From assembly GCA_944385065.1 (NCBI GenBank), contig CALWVX010000049.1:1-10629 (forward strand): a stretch of DNA of 10,629 nucleotides, written 5' to 3'. How positions within the stretch are numbered: position 1 is the first letter of the stretch; the number at the start of each line of letters is the position of its first letter. A program made the position numbers and the translations under genes. Source of the stretch: an uncultured Oscillospiraceae bacterium. Lineage in GTDB: Bacteria > Bacillota > Clostridia > Oscillospirales > Oscillospiraceae. Below are positions 5,524 through 10,629 of the stretch, one piece after another. The notes under the pieces were generated by a model. It had not been told where the DNA came from, did no database searches, and worked only from the letters and a program-made list of their open reading frames with translations.

Positions 5524-5545
5524 CCGGCGGCCCGAAGGCCGCCGC
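5524..5545. repeat. 22-bp self-complementary repeat, copy 2
   Basis: Identical to the 22 bases at 5155-5176 and 369 bp away from it. It begins four bases after the minus-strand stop codon of the YczE-like gene, so it may also act as a 3' stabilising hairpin for that mRNA, together with the terminator-like hairpin just beyond. Confidence 0.85.
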
Positions 5546-5549
5546 TCTC

Positions 5550-6212
5550 CTATCCGTCCAGCCCTGCCGCCAGACGCATCCTTTTTCTCCCCAGACGGTT
5601 GACCAGGGAGATCACCCGGCCCACAAAGATCATGGCGGCCACGGTGCCCACGCCGACCCCCACGATCCGGCCCTCCGCGGCCAGACCCAGCGCGCAGGCG
5701 GCGGCCACACAGCTCACGTCAAAGATGTTCTTGGCCACCCCCTGCTCTTTGCCGATGGCCTCTCCAAAGGCGGCCACGATGCCGTCTCCCGGATTGGGGA
5801 CCAGGGCCATGTTCACCGTCACCGCCGCCCCCACGCCGGTACAGGCGATGGCCAGGGCCAGCAGCAGCAGGTTGGCCCATAGGGGCTCCCGCCCGGCCTC
5901 GTAGGGGATGAGGGCGGAATATACGTTCAGCACCCGGCTGAAGATCAGGCTCAACGGCAGCTGGCACAGGTCGCTCACCAGGCGCCTCCCCCGGTGGAGG
6001 ATGAGCTCCCCCGCCACGAAGGCGGCATACAGCAGGAAGGTCATGTCGCCGAAGTTCAGGCCCCAGATCTCCGACACGGAGAAGGACAGGGAGATGATGG
6101 GGGACACCCCCAGCCCCGCCTTGGTATTCAGGGTCAGCCCCAGGGCCAGCACCAGCATGCCCAGCAGGTAGATAACCCACCGGCTGATGAGCTGCACGGG
6201 ATTGCGTTTCAA
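5550..6212 (-). CDS. YczE/YyaS/YitT-family integral membrane protein
   Basis: A 220-residue protein with about six membrane segments (roughly residues 9-29, 52-72, 84-102, 112-134, 163-179, 183-205). Family-typical sequences are 'LGLTLNTKAGLGVSPI' after helix 1 and 'VNMALVPNPGDGIV' (residues 133-146) in the central loop. Proteins of this family are widespread membrane proteins, some annotated as transport-related; no substrate is established. The reading frame stays open far upstream inside nth, but the start is TTG at 6212: it follows GGAGAGG with a 9-base spacer, and the protein then begins KRNPVQLISRWVIYLLG, as family members do. It lies 32 bases behind nth and is probably cotranscribed with it. 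Two hairpins follow the stop. Confidence 0.85.
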   Translation of the reverse strand: MKRNPVQLISRWVIYLLGMLVLALGLTLNTKAGLGVSPIISLSFSVSEIWGLNFGDMTFLLYAAFVAGELILHRGRRLVSDLCQLPLSLIFSRVLNVYSALIPYEAGREPLWANLLLLALAIACTGVGAAVTVNMALVPNPGDGIVAAFGEAIGKEQGVAKNIFDVSCVAAACALGLAAEGRIVGVGVGTVAAMIFVGRVISLVNRLGRKRMRLAAGLDG

Positions 6213-6228
6213 GGTCTCTGTCCTCTCC
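6210..6228 (-). promoter_or_regulatory. Ribosome site and TTG start of the YczE-like gene
   Basis: Minus-strand GGAGAGG (6222-6228), a 9-base spacer, then TTG (6210-6212). No ATG or GTG upstream of the first membrane helix in this frame has such a site, so it decides the start. Confidence 0.75.
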
Positions 6229-6244
6229 TTTGCCTGCGCGTCTG

Positions 6245-6898
6245 TCAGGGCTGGGCCCCGTTCTTGGTAAAGTGGTCGCACCAGGGCCGCAGGGTGCAGC
6301 TCTCGCACTGGGGGCGGCGGGCCACGCACACCGCCCGGCCGTGGAGCACCATCCGGTGGCAGAAGTCGTTGGACTCCTCCGGGGGCAGGACCTGGCGCAG
6401 CTGCTGCTCCACCTTGGCCGGGTCTTTGGAGCCGTCGGTCAGCCCCAGCAGGCCGGTGATCCGAATGCAGTGGGTGTCCGCCACCACCACGCCGGGGGTG
6501 TGGTACACGTCCCCCAGAATCAGGTTGGCCGTCTTCCGCCCCACGCCGGGCAGCTTCAACAGCTCCTCCATGGTCCCGGGCACCTTTCCGCCGTACTCCC
6601 GCAGGAGCATCTGGGCGGAGGCCACAATGTCCCGGGCCTTGGCCCGGAAAAAGCCGGTGGAGTGGATATACCGCTCCACCTCGGCCACGTCGGCGCGGGC
6701 CAGGGCCTCCAGGGTGGGAAACCGGGCGAACAGCGCCGGCGTCACCTGGTTGACCCGCTCGTCGGTGCACTGGGCGGCCAGCCGGACAGAAAACAGCAGC
6801 TCATAGTCCTTCTCATACTCCAGAGAGCACAGGCTGTCCGGATAGAGTTTCTTCAGCTCCTCAATGATGGCCCACACATCGGCCGGATTCTTTTTCAT
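6245..6898 (-). CDS. nth: Endonuclease III (DNA glycosylase/AP lyase)
   Basis: A 217-residue HhH-GPD base-excision repair enzyme that removes oxidised pyrimidines and cleaves at the abasic site. The helix-hairpin-helix motif is LPGVGRKTANLILGD (residues 116-130) with catalytic Lys122. The catalytic aspartate is Asp141 in VVVADTHCIRI. The [4Fe-4S] cluster ligands are intact with exact family spacing, C-X6-C-X2-C-X5-C (Cys191, 198, 201, 207). The length is typical. ATG at 6898 is chosen because AAGGAGAG lies 6-7 bases before it; an upstream in-frame start at 6949 adds 17 residues with no family counterpart. It is first in a two-gene unit with the YczE-like protein and divergent from glyA. Confidence 0.97.
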   Translation of the reverse strand: MKKNPADVWAIIEELKKLYPDSLCSLEYEKDYELLFSVRLAAQCTDERVNQVTPALFARFPTLEALARADVAEVERYIHSTGFFRAKARDIVASAQMLLREYGGKVPGTMEELLKLPGVGRKTANLILGDVYHTPGVVVADTHCIRITGLLGLTDGSKDPAKVEQQLRQVLPPEESNDFCHRMVLHGRAVCVARRPQCESCTLRPWCDHFTKNGAQP

Positions 6899-7008
6899 GG
6901 CTTCTCTCCTTCCCCGCCCGGATGGGGCGCGGCAGTCATATGGCAGCAATTGCGGGCGGACGCCGCAGACAACATCCGCCCCGGCCCTCCCCGGGCCGCG
7001 CTTTGGCT

Positions 7009-7017
7009 ATTATATCA
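7009..7017 (-). promoter_or_regulatory. Extended -10 promoter for nth
   Basis: On the minus strand TGA-TATAAT (TATAAT = 7009-7014) is a perfect -10 with the TGn extension; no good -35 is present at 17 bases. The leader would be about 100 bases. It contains a GGCCC-GGGGA-GGGCC hairpin and a wider GGGCGGA/TCCGCCC pairing (6954-6960 with 6975-6981) of unknown meaning. Confidence 0.65.
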
Positions 7018-7059
7018 TGAAAATCTCCAAATTGCGATAAAATTCCTGTCTCTGCTCCA

Positions 7060-7087
7060 TTGCTTTTTTACGCTGGTTTGTTATAAT
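7060..7087 (+). promoter_or_regulatory. Extended -10 promoter for glyA
   Basis: TGT-TATAAT (TATAAT = 7082-7087) is a perfect extended -10; TTGCTT (7060-7065) sits 16 bases upstream as a weak -35. The leader is about 55 bases and shows no large conserved structure, and no glycine riboswitch was seen. Confidence 0.7.
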
Positions 7088-7148
7088 GAAGGGGCATGCA
7101 GGGAACAGATCCCCGCGTCCAATTTTTGATCGCTGGAAGGAGCTCAAC

Positions 7149-8399
7149 ATGGTCAAGGAAGCTATGGACTATCTCCTCGCCTGCGACCCGGAGGTCGGCC
7201 GGGCCGTGGAGCAGGAGTATCGCCGCCAACAGCAGAATATCGAACTGATCGCCTCGGAGAACATCGTCAGCCCCGCCGTGCTGGCCGCCGCCGGCACCGT
7301 TCTGACCAACAAGTACGCGGAGGGCTACCCCGGCAAGCGCTATTACGGCGGGTGCCAGTATGTGGATATGGTGGAAAATCTGGCCATCGAGCGGGCCAAG
7401 AAGCTTTTCCACGCCAATTACGCCAACGTTCAGCCCCACTCGGGGGCCCAGGCCAACTATGCCGTCTATCAGGCCCTGTGCCAGGTGGGCGACACCGTCA
7501 TGGGAATGCGCCTGGACAACGGCGGACACCTGACCCACGGCTCCCCCGTCAATTTTTCCGGCAAAAACTATCACATGGTCCCCTATGGCGTGGACGAACG
7601 CGGATTTCTGGACTATGACCAGGTCCGGGATCTGGCCAGACAGCACCGCCCCCGGATGATCGTGGCCGGGGCCTCCGCCTATCCCCGGGTGATCGACTAT
7701 CAGATCTTCGCCGACATCGCCCACGAGGTGGGTGCCTATCTGTTCGTGGACATGGCCCATGTGGCCGGGCTGGTGGCCGCCGGGGTCCACCCCTCCCCCA
7801 TCCCCTATGCCGACGTGGTGTCCACCACCACCCACAAGACTCTCCGGGGCCCCCGGGGCGGTCTGCTGCTGTGCAATGACGAGGCGATCGCCAAAAAGCT
7901 GAATCTGGCCATCTTCCCCGGCTCTCAGGGCGGCCCGCTGGAGCACATCATCGCCGCCAAGGCCGTGGCTCTGGGCGAGGCCCTCAAGCCCGAGTTCAAA
8001 ACCTACCAGGAGCAGGTGGTCAAAAACGCCGGGGCCCTGGCCCGGGCTGTGCTGGACGGGGGGCTGGCCCTGGTGTCCGGCGGCACGGACAACCACATGA
8101 TGCTGGTGGACCTGCGCCCGGCCCGCCTCACCGGCAAGGAGATGGAGCGGCGGCTGGACGAGGTGTTCATCACCGCCAATAAAAACGCCATCCCCAACGA
8201 CCCGGAGAAGCCCTCCGTCACCTCGGGCATCCGGCTGGGCACCCCTGCCGTCACCTCCCGGGGCTTCCGGGAGGAGGAGATGGCGCTGGTGGGACAGTTC
8301 ATCTGCGCCGCCGCGGGCAGCGACTTTGAAAGCAAGGTGGACGGCCTGCGGGCCGAGGTCACCGCTCTCACCTCCCGCTTCCCCCTGTACGAGGGGTAA
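7149..8399 (+). CDS. glyA: Serine hydroxymethyltransferase
   Basis: A 416-residue PLP enzyme that interconverts serine and glycine with tetrahydrofolate, the main source of one-carbon units, in the cytoplasm. Motifs in order: QQNIELIASENIVSPAVL (near residue 28), NKYAEGYPGKRYYGGCQ (54-70), VQPHSGAQAN (94-103), VDMAHVAGLVA with Asp201 that contacts the PLP ring, VSTTTHKTLRGPRGG (224-238) with the PLP-binding Lys230, and NAIPNDPEKP near the C-terminus. It is full length. The ATG at 7149 follows AAGGAG with a 6-base spacer; an earlier in-frame start at 7086 lies within the -10 region and is rejected. It is a single-gene unit with its own promoter and a strong terminator. Confidence 0.98.
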   Translation: MVKEAMDYLLACDPEVGRAVEQEYRRQQQNIELIASENIVSPAVLAAAGTVLTNKYAEGYPGKRYYGGCQYVDMVENLAIERAKKLFHANYANVQPHSGAQANYAVYQALCQVGDTVMGMRLDNGGHLTHGSPVNFSGKNYHMVPYGVDERGFLDYDQVRDLARQHRPRMIVAGASAYPRVIDYQIFADIAHEVGAYLFVDMAHVAGLVAAGVHPSPIPYADVVSTTTHKTLRGPRGGLLLCNDEAIAKKLNLAIFPGSQGGPLEHIIAAKAVALGEALKPEFKTYQEQVVKNAGALARAVLDGGLALVSGGTDNHMMLVDLRPARLTGKEMERRLDEVFITANKNAIPNDPEKPSVTSGIRLGTPAVTSRGFREEEMALVGQFICAAAGSDFESKVDGLRAEVTALTSRFPLYEG

Positions 8400-8442
8400 C
8401 GGCCTCCCTGCCGCCCGTCCCTGACCCCCTCTTCGACAGTCT

Positions 8443-8480
8443 CAGGCGCCGTCGGGTCTCCGACGGCGCCTGTTCTTTTT
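8443..8480 (+). terminator. Intrinsic terminator of glyA
   Basis: A 13-bp perfect G+C-rich stem (CAGGCGCCGTCGG, 8443-8455, with 8460-8472), GTCT loop, then the U-rich tail TTCTTTTT (8473-8480). The minus strand lacks a T-tract after the stem, so it should work mainly for glyA. Confidence 0.92.
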
Positions 8481-8522
8481 GCTCCGGGGCGTGTCTCCGC
8501 TCCACTGGGGACGGCCCTTCCG

Positions 8523-8846
8523 CTACCGCTCCACTTCCCCGGTGTACTGCCCGATGCCTCCGATATTTTCCACCCTTTCATACCCCATCCGCCTGAGCAG
8601 CGACGCCGCCTGGGCGCTGCGGGACCCGCTGAGACAGTAGACAAACAGGGGCGTTCCCCGGTCCGGGATCAGCGAAGCGGCCTGCCCGCTCAGCTGATCC
8701 AGGGGGAGATTCCGGCTTCCGGGCAGGCGCCCCCGGGCATACTCCTCCCCGGTCCGCACGTCCAGCAGAACCGCCCCCGGGGTCTCCCGGCAGCGGCGAA
8801 AGCCCTCGTTGATGTCCGGGTGCCTGAACCAATCCATAAATCCCAT
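8523..8846 (-). CDS. Single-domain rhodanese-like protein
   Basis: A 107-residue protein made almost entirely of one rhodanese domain. Visible motifs are AVLLDVRTGEEYARGRLPGS (residues 25-44), NLPLDQL, and the active-site loop YCLSGSRS with the persulfide-forming Cys71, followed by AQAASLLRRMGYERVENIGG. The loop is of the C-X4-R type expected for sulfurtransferases in the PspE/GlpE class, so it is probably a cytoplasmic sulfur carrier or sulfurtransferase; no signal peptide is seen. The start at 8846 follows AGGAGG with a 5-base spacer. It is convergent with glyA and divergent from the glycosyltransferase. The partner pathway cannot be told from the context. Confidence 0.92.
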   Translation of the reverse strand: MGFMDWFRHPDINEGFRRCRETPGAVLLDVRTGEEYARGRLPGSRNLPLDQLSGQAASLIPDRGTPLFVYCLSGSRSAQAASLLRRMGYERVENIGGIGQYTGEVER

Positions 8847-8906
8847 GGTTTCCTCCTGGTATCTGACGTGATGGCCCCAGTTTACCCCTTTTCCGTCCCA
8901 ACGTTC

Positions 8907-8921
8907 TGTGATACGGTCACA
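8907..8921. promoter_or_regulatory. TGTGA-N5-TCACA inverted repeat in a divergent intergenic region
   Basis: A perfect 5-bp inverted repeat, TGTGA (8907-8911) and TCACA (8917-8921), with a 5-base spacer, between the divergent rhodanese and glycosyltransferase genes. The half-sites look like Crp/Fnr-family ones, but the spacing is 5 rather than the usual 6. Function is uncertain. Confidence 0.35.
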
Positions 8922-8944
8922 TGGGGCGGCCGGCCTGAATTCGC

Positions 8945-8958
8945 CGGAAGCGCTTGCA
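8945..8958. promoter_or_regulatory. cre-like / LacI-family operator
   Basis: CGGAAGCGCTTGCA contains the central palindrome AAGCGCTT and matches the loose CcpA consensus TGNAANCGNTNNCA at every fixed base except the first T. It overlaps the -35 of the glycosyltransferase promoter, a position expected for repression. Confidence 0.5.
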
Positions 8959-8982
8959 TCCCGTCCTGATTTTGATTACAAT
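8954..8982 (+). promoter_or_regulatory. Promoter of the family 8 glycosyltransferase
   Basis: TTGCAT (8954-8959), 17 bases, TACAAT (8977-8982). Both boxes are near consensus. The expected start near 8989 coincides with the beginning of a leader hairpin. Confidence 0.78.
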
Positions 8983-8989
8983 AAACTGC

Positions 8990-9014
8990 GGAACCGGGAC
9001 TGGAACCCGGTTTC
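8990..9014 (+). promoter_or_regulatory. Leader hairpin before the glycosyltransferase
   Basis: GGAACCGGG (8990-8998) pairs with CCCGGTTTC (9006-9014), nine pairs with one G-U, around a 7-base loop. It lies at or next to the predicted 5' end of the mRNA and 27 bases before the start codon; no U-tract follows. A 5' stabilising hairpin is the simplest reading. Confidence 0.5.
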
Positions 9015-9041
9015 ACATCCTGAATCCCGGAGGAACACACC

Positions 9042-9872
9042 ATGATGGAACCCATTCAGCTTCTGGTCACCCTGGACCGGAACTACCTGCCCCAGCTGCG
9101 CGTCCTGCTCACCTCGGTGCGCCTCAACAACCCCGGAGAGCGGTTCGGCCTCTTTCTGCTCCACAAAGGGCTCCCCCGGGAGGACCTCTCCCAGCTGGAG
9201 CGGTGGTGCCGTCAGTCGGACTGGACCTTCTCCCCTATCGAAGTGGGCGACACCCTGTTTCAGAACGCCCCGGTCAGCGGCCAATACCCCCGGGAGATGT
9301 ACTACCGCCTGCTGGCTCCCCACCTGCTCCCCGAAACGGTCCAGCGGGTTTTGTACCTGGACCCGGACATTCTGGTGCTCAATCCCCTGCGCCCCCTGTG
9401 GGAGACCGACCTGTCCGGCTGCCTGTTCGCGGCGGCCGCCCACACCGGCAAGACCCAGCTGGCCAACGACGTCAACCGCATCCGGCTGGGAACCGACCAT
9501 GACTACTATAACTCGGGGGTTCTGCTGATGGACCTGGTCCGGGGCCGGATGGAAATTCTCCCTCAGACCCTGTTCGACTATGTGCGGGACCACGGCCGGG
9601 AGCTTTTGCTCCCCGACCAGGACCTGCTCAACGCCCTGTACGGCGACCGGGTGCTGCCGGTGGAGGACGTCCTCTGGAACTATGACGCCCGCAATTTTTC
9701 CAACTACCTGCTGCGCAGCTCCGGGGCCTGGAACGTCCCGTGGGTCATGGAGCACACCGCCATCCTCCACTTCTGCGGCAAGGCCAAGCCCTGGAAGCCT
9801 AACTATTTCTACCGCTTCGGCGTGCTCTATCAGCACTATCAGCAGCTGACCCGCCGGGACTGGGCAAACTGA
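9042..9872 (+). CDS. Glycosyltransferase family 8 protein
   Basis: A 276-residue retaining glycosyltransferase of the galactosyltransferase-like GT8 family. It has the Rossmann-like start PIQLLVTLDRNYLPQLRVLL, the metal/nucleotide-sugar DxD motif in VLYLDPDILVLNPL (Asp107, Asp109), the acceptor-site YYNSGVLLMDL (155-165), PDQDLLNALYGD (191-202) and the C-terminal HFCGKAKPWK (243-252) that closes over the nucleotide. All key residues are present. No membrane segment is seen, so it should act in the cytoplasm on a lipid-linked or protein acceptor, for example in cell-surface glycan assembly; sugar and acceptor are unknown. ATG at 9042 follows GGAGG with an 8-base spacer; the next codon is also ATG. 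It stands alone between a regulated promoter and a bidirectional terminator. Confidence 0.93.
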   Translation: MMEPIQLLVTLDRNYLPQLRVLLTSVRLNNPGERFGLFLLHKGLPREDLSQLERWCRQSDWTFSPIEVGDTLFQNAPVSGQYPREMYYRLLAPHLLPETVQRVLYLDPDILVLNPLRPLWETDLSGCLFAAAAHTGKTQLANDVNRIRLGTDHDYYNSGVLLMDLVRGRMEILPQTLFDYVRDHGRELLLPDQDLLNALYGDRVLPVEDVLWNYDARNFSNYLLRSSGAWNVPWVMEHTAILHFCGKAKPWKPNYFYRFGVLYQHYQQLTRRDWAN

Positions 9873-9903
9873 GCCCGCCCGCTTCTCTCCCTCCAAACAC
9901 AAA

Positions 9904-9947
9904 GCAGCGGCCCGCCGTTCCGGCGGACCGCTGCCTGATTCGTTTTT
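9904..9947. terminator. Bidirectional terminator between convergent genes
   Basis: GCAGCGG (9904-9910) pairs with CCGCTGC (9928-9934) and, after one C/A mismatch, CCGCCG (9912-9917) with CGGCGG (9921-9926), loop TTC. On the plus strand a T-run (9943-9947) follows a few bases later; on the minus strand TTTGTGTTT follows directly. It can serve both the glycosyltransferase and gltX. Confidence 0.85.
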
Positions 9948-10629
9948 ATGCCAATTTTTCCAGTCCCAGCTTCAGCCGGCGCAGGGTCTCGTCCCTCCCC
10001 AGGATGCGGCAGATCTCCACCGCCCCGCCGGGGGTGACGGCTTTGCCGGCGGCGGCGATGCGCACCGGCCACATGAGGGTGGCGTTCTTGACCCCCAGCT
10101 TCTCGGCCAGGGCCACCAGCCCGTCGTGAATCTCCTCCTGGCTCCAGCCGGGCAGCTCCTCCAGCATGGGGATGGCGGCCTCCAGCATGGCCCTGGACAC
10201 CTCGGGGGTGCACTTGGACTTTTTGTTGGTGTACAGCTCCGCGTCGTAATCGGGCAGGGCGTCGAAGAAGTCCACCTTCTCCGGAATGTCGGTGAGCTTC
10301 TCGCACCGGGCCTGGAGCAGCGCGGCAATCTCCCCGGCGTCCAGGGCGGGGTTCTTCACGCTCCGGCGGATATAGGGCTCGGCGGCGGCGGCAAACTCCT
10401 CCGGGGCCATGGCCCGCAGGTACAGGGCGTTGAAGTGGGTCAGCTTGTCCAGATCGAAAATGGCGGGGGACTTGGACAGCCCCTCCAGGTCAAACACCCG
10501 GGCCAGCTCGTCCAGGGTGAACAGCTCCCGCTCGGCCAGCTCCCCCCGGGGGGACCAGCCCAGCAGGGCCACATAGTTCAGGATGGCCTGGGTGAGATAG
10601 CCCTCGCTGCGCAGATCCTCATAGGAGGG
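9946..10629 (-). CDS. gltX: Glutamate-tRNA ligase, C-terminal part (runs off right edge)
   Basis: The last 227 codons of a class I glutamyl-tRNA synthetase, which charges tRNA-Glu in the cytoplasm. The visible part begins PSYEDLRSEGYLTQAILNYV then ALLGWSPRGE, the sequence that normally follows directly after the KLSKRHG signature, so that catalytic motif should lie just outside the window. 'ELFTLDELARVFDLEGLSKS' and 'PAIFDLDKLTHFNALYLR' are typical of the stem-contact region, and the rest is the helical anticodon-binding domain, ending 'ETLRRLKLGLEKLA'. No frame break is seen. A GTG inside the frame at 10572 is not the true start. It is convergent with the glycosyltransferase and shares its terminator. 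Confidence 0.95.
   Translation of the reverse strand, partial: PSYEDLRSEGYLTQAILNYVALLGWSPRGELAERELFTLDELARVFDLEGLSKSPAIFDLDKLTHFNALYLRAMAPEEFAAAAEPYIRRSVKNPALDAGEIAALLQARCEKLTDIPEKVDFFDALPDYDAELYTNKKSKCTPEVSRAMLEAAIPMLEELPGWSQEEIHDGLVALAEKLGVKNATLMWPVRIAAAGKAVTPGGAVEICRILGRDETLRRLKLGLEKLA

Noticed and set aside
5155..5545. CRISPR array or tracr-like region
   Set aside because: Only two copies of one palindrome 369 bases apart, no regular spacers and no cas genes.
5448..5882. 144-codon open frame on the plus strand from the structured element into the YczE-like gene
   Set aside because: Mostly antisense to the membrane protein gene, GTG start without a ribosome site, low-complexity His/Gly/Gln composition.
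6899..6949. Upstream start of nth adding 17 residues
   Set aside because: The added residues resemble no endonuclease III N-terminus, and the AAGGAGAG site points to the ATG at 6898.
7088..7148. Possible glycine or folate riboswitch ahead of glyA
   Set aside because: The leader is only about 60 bases and lacks the conserved cores of the glycine and tetrahydrofolate riboswitches.
7068..8096. 342-codon open frame on the minus strand opposite glyA
   Set aside because: Antisense shadow of a clear serine hydroxymethyltransferase gene; no ribosome site and a composition expected from reverse G+C-rich codons.

Overview
The window reads as chromosomal DNA of a high-GC, spore-forming Clostridia member, most likely Oscillospiraceae-like (Flavonifractor/Lawsonibacter type). 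This rests on the sporulation pair yqfC-yqfD ahead of phoH, the G+C-rich codon use, the XRE/DUF2975 regulatory pair and GGAGG-type ribosome sites. The taxonomic placement is inference. No tRNA, rRNA, CRISPR array, transposase or phage gene was seen.

Layout, left to right. (1) Positions 1-1616, minus strand: yqfC, yqfD and the first 23 codons of phoH, the conserved sporulation/RNA-maturation cluster. yqfC is preceded by a perfect 10-bp inverted repeat that covers its Shine-Dalgarno sequence and carries a mother-cell-sigma-like -10 (CATACAAAT) in the loop. (2) Positions 1699-5058, minus strand: a tightly packed seven-gene accessory operon. In order of transcription it encodes a small membrane protein, a DUF2975 membrane protein, a YozG-like XRE regulator, a lipoprotein, a secreted or anchored conserved hypothetical, a YkuE-like metallophosphoesterase and a second lipoprotein. 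It starts at a near-consensus housekeeping promoter (TTGACA-17-TAGGAT) with a perfect palindrome (TTTATCG-N5-CGATAAA) just upstream of the -35, a likely operator for the encoded XRE protein. Six of the seven products look membrane-bound or exported, so this is probably an envelope module. (3) Positions 5155-5545: a gene-free, hairpin-dense element bounded by two identical 22-bp self-complementary sequences. Its stems nest into a multibranch fold whose non-Watson-Crick positions are all G-U on the plus strand. It is the best candidate here for an undescribed structured RNA or a dispersed repeat family. (4) Positions 5550-6898, minus strand: nth (endonuclease III) and a YczE/YitT-family membrane protein with a TTG start. 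(5) A divergent promoter region, then glyA on the plus strand with a strong terminator. (6) A single-domain rhodanese on the minus strand, then a family 8 glycosyltransferase on the plus strand whose promoter -35 overlaps a cre-like palindrome. (7) A bidirectional terminator and the C-terminal part of gltX (minus strand), which runs off the right edge.

The housekeeping genes (phoH, nth, glyA, gltX) are ordinary. The parts worth a second look are the structured element at 5155-5545, the hairpin over the yqfC ribosome site, and the regulated envelope operon with its unnamed proteins.
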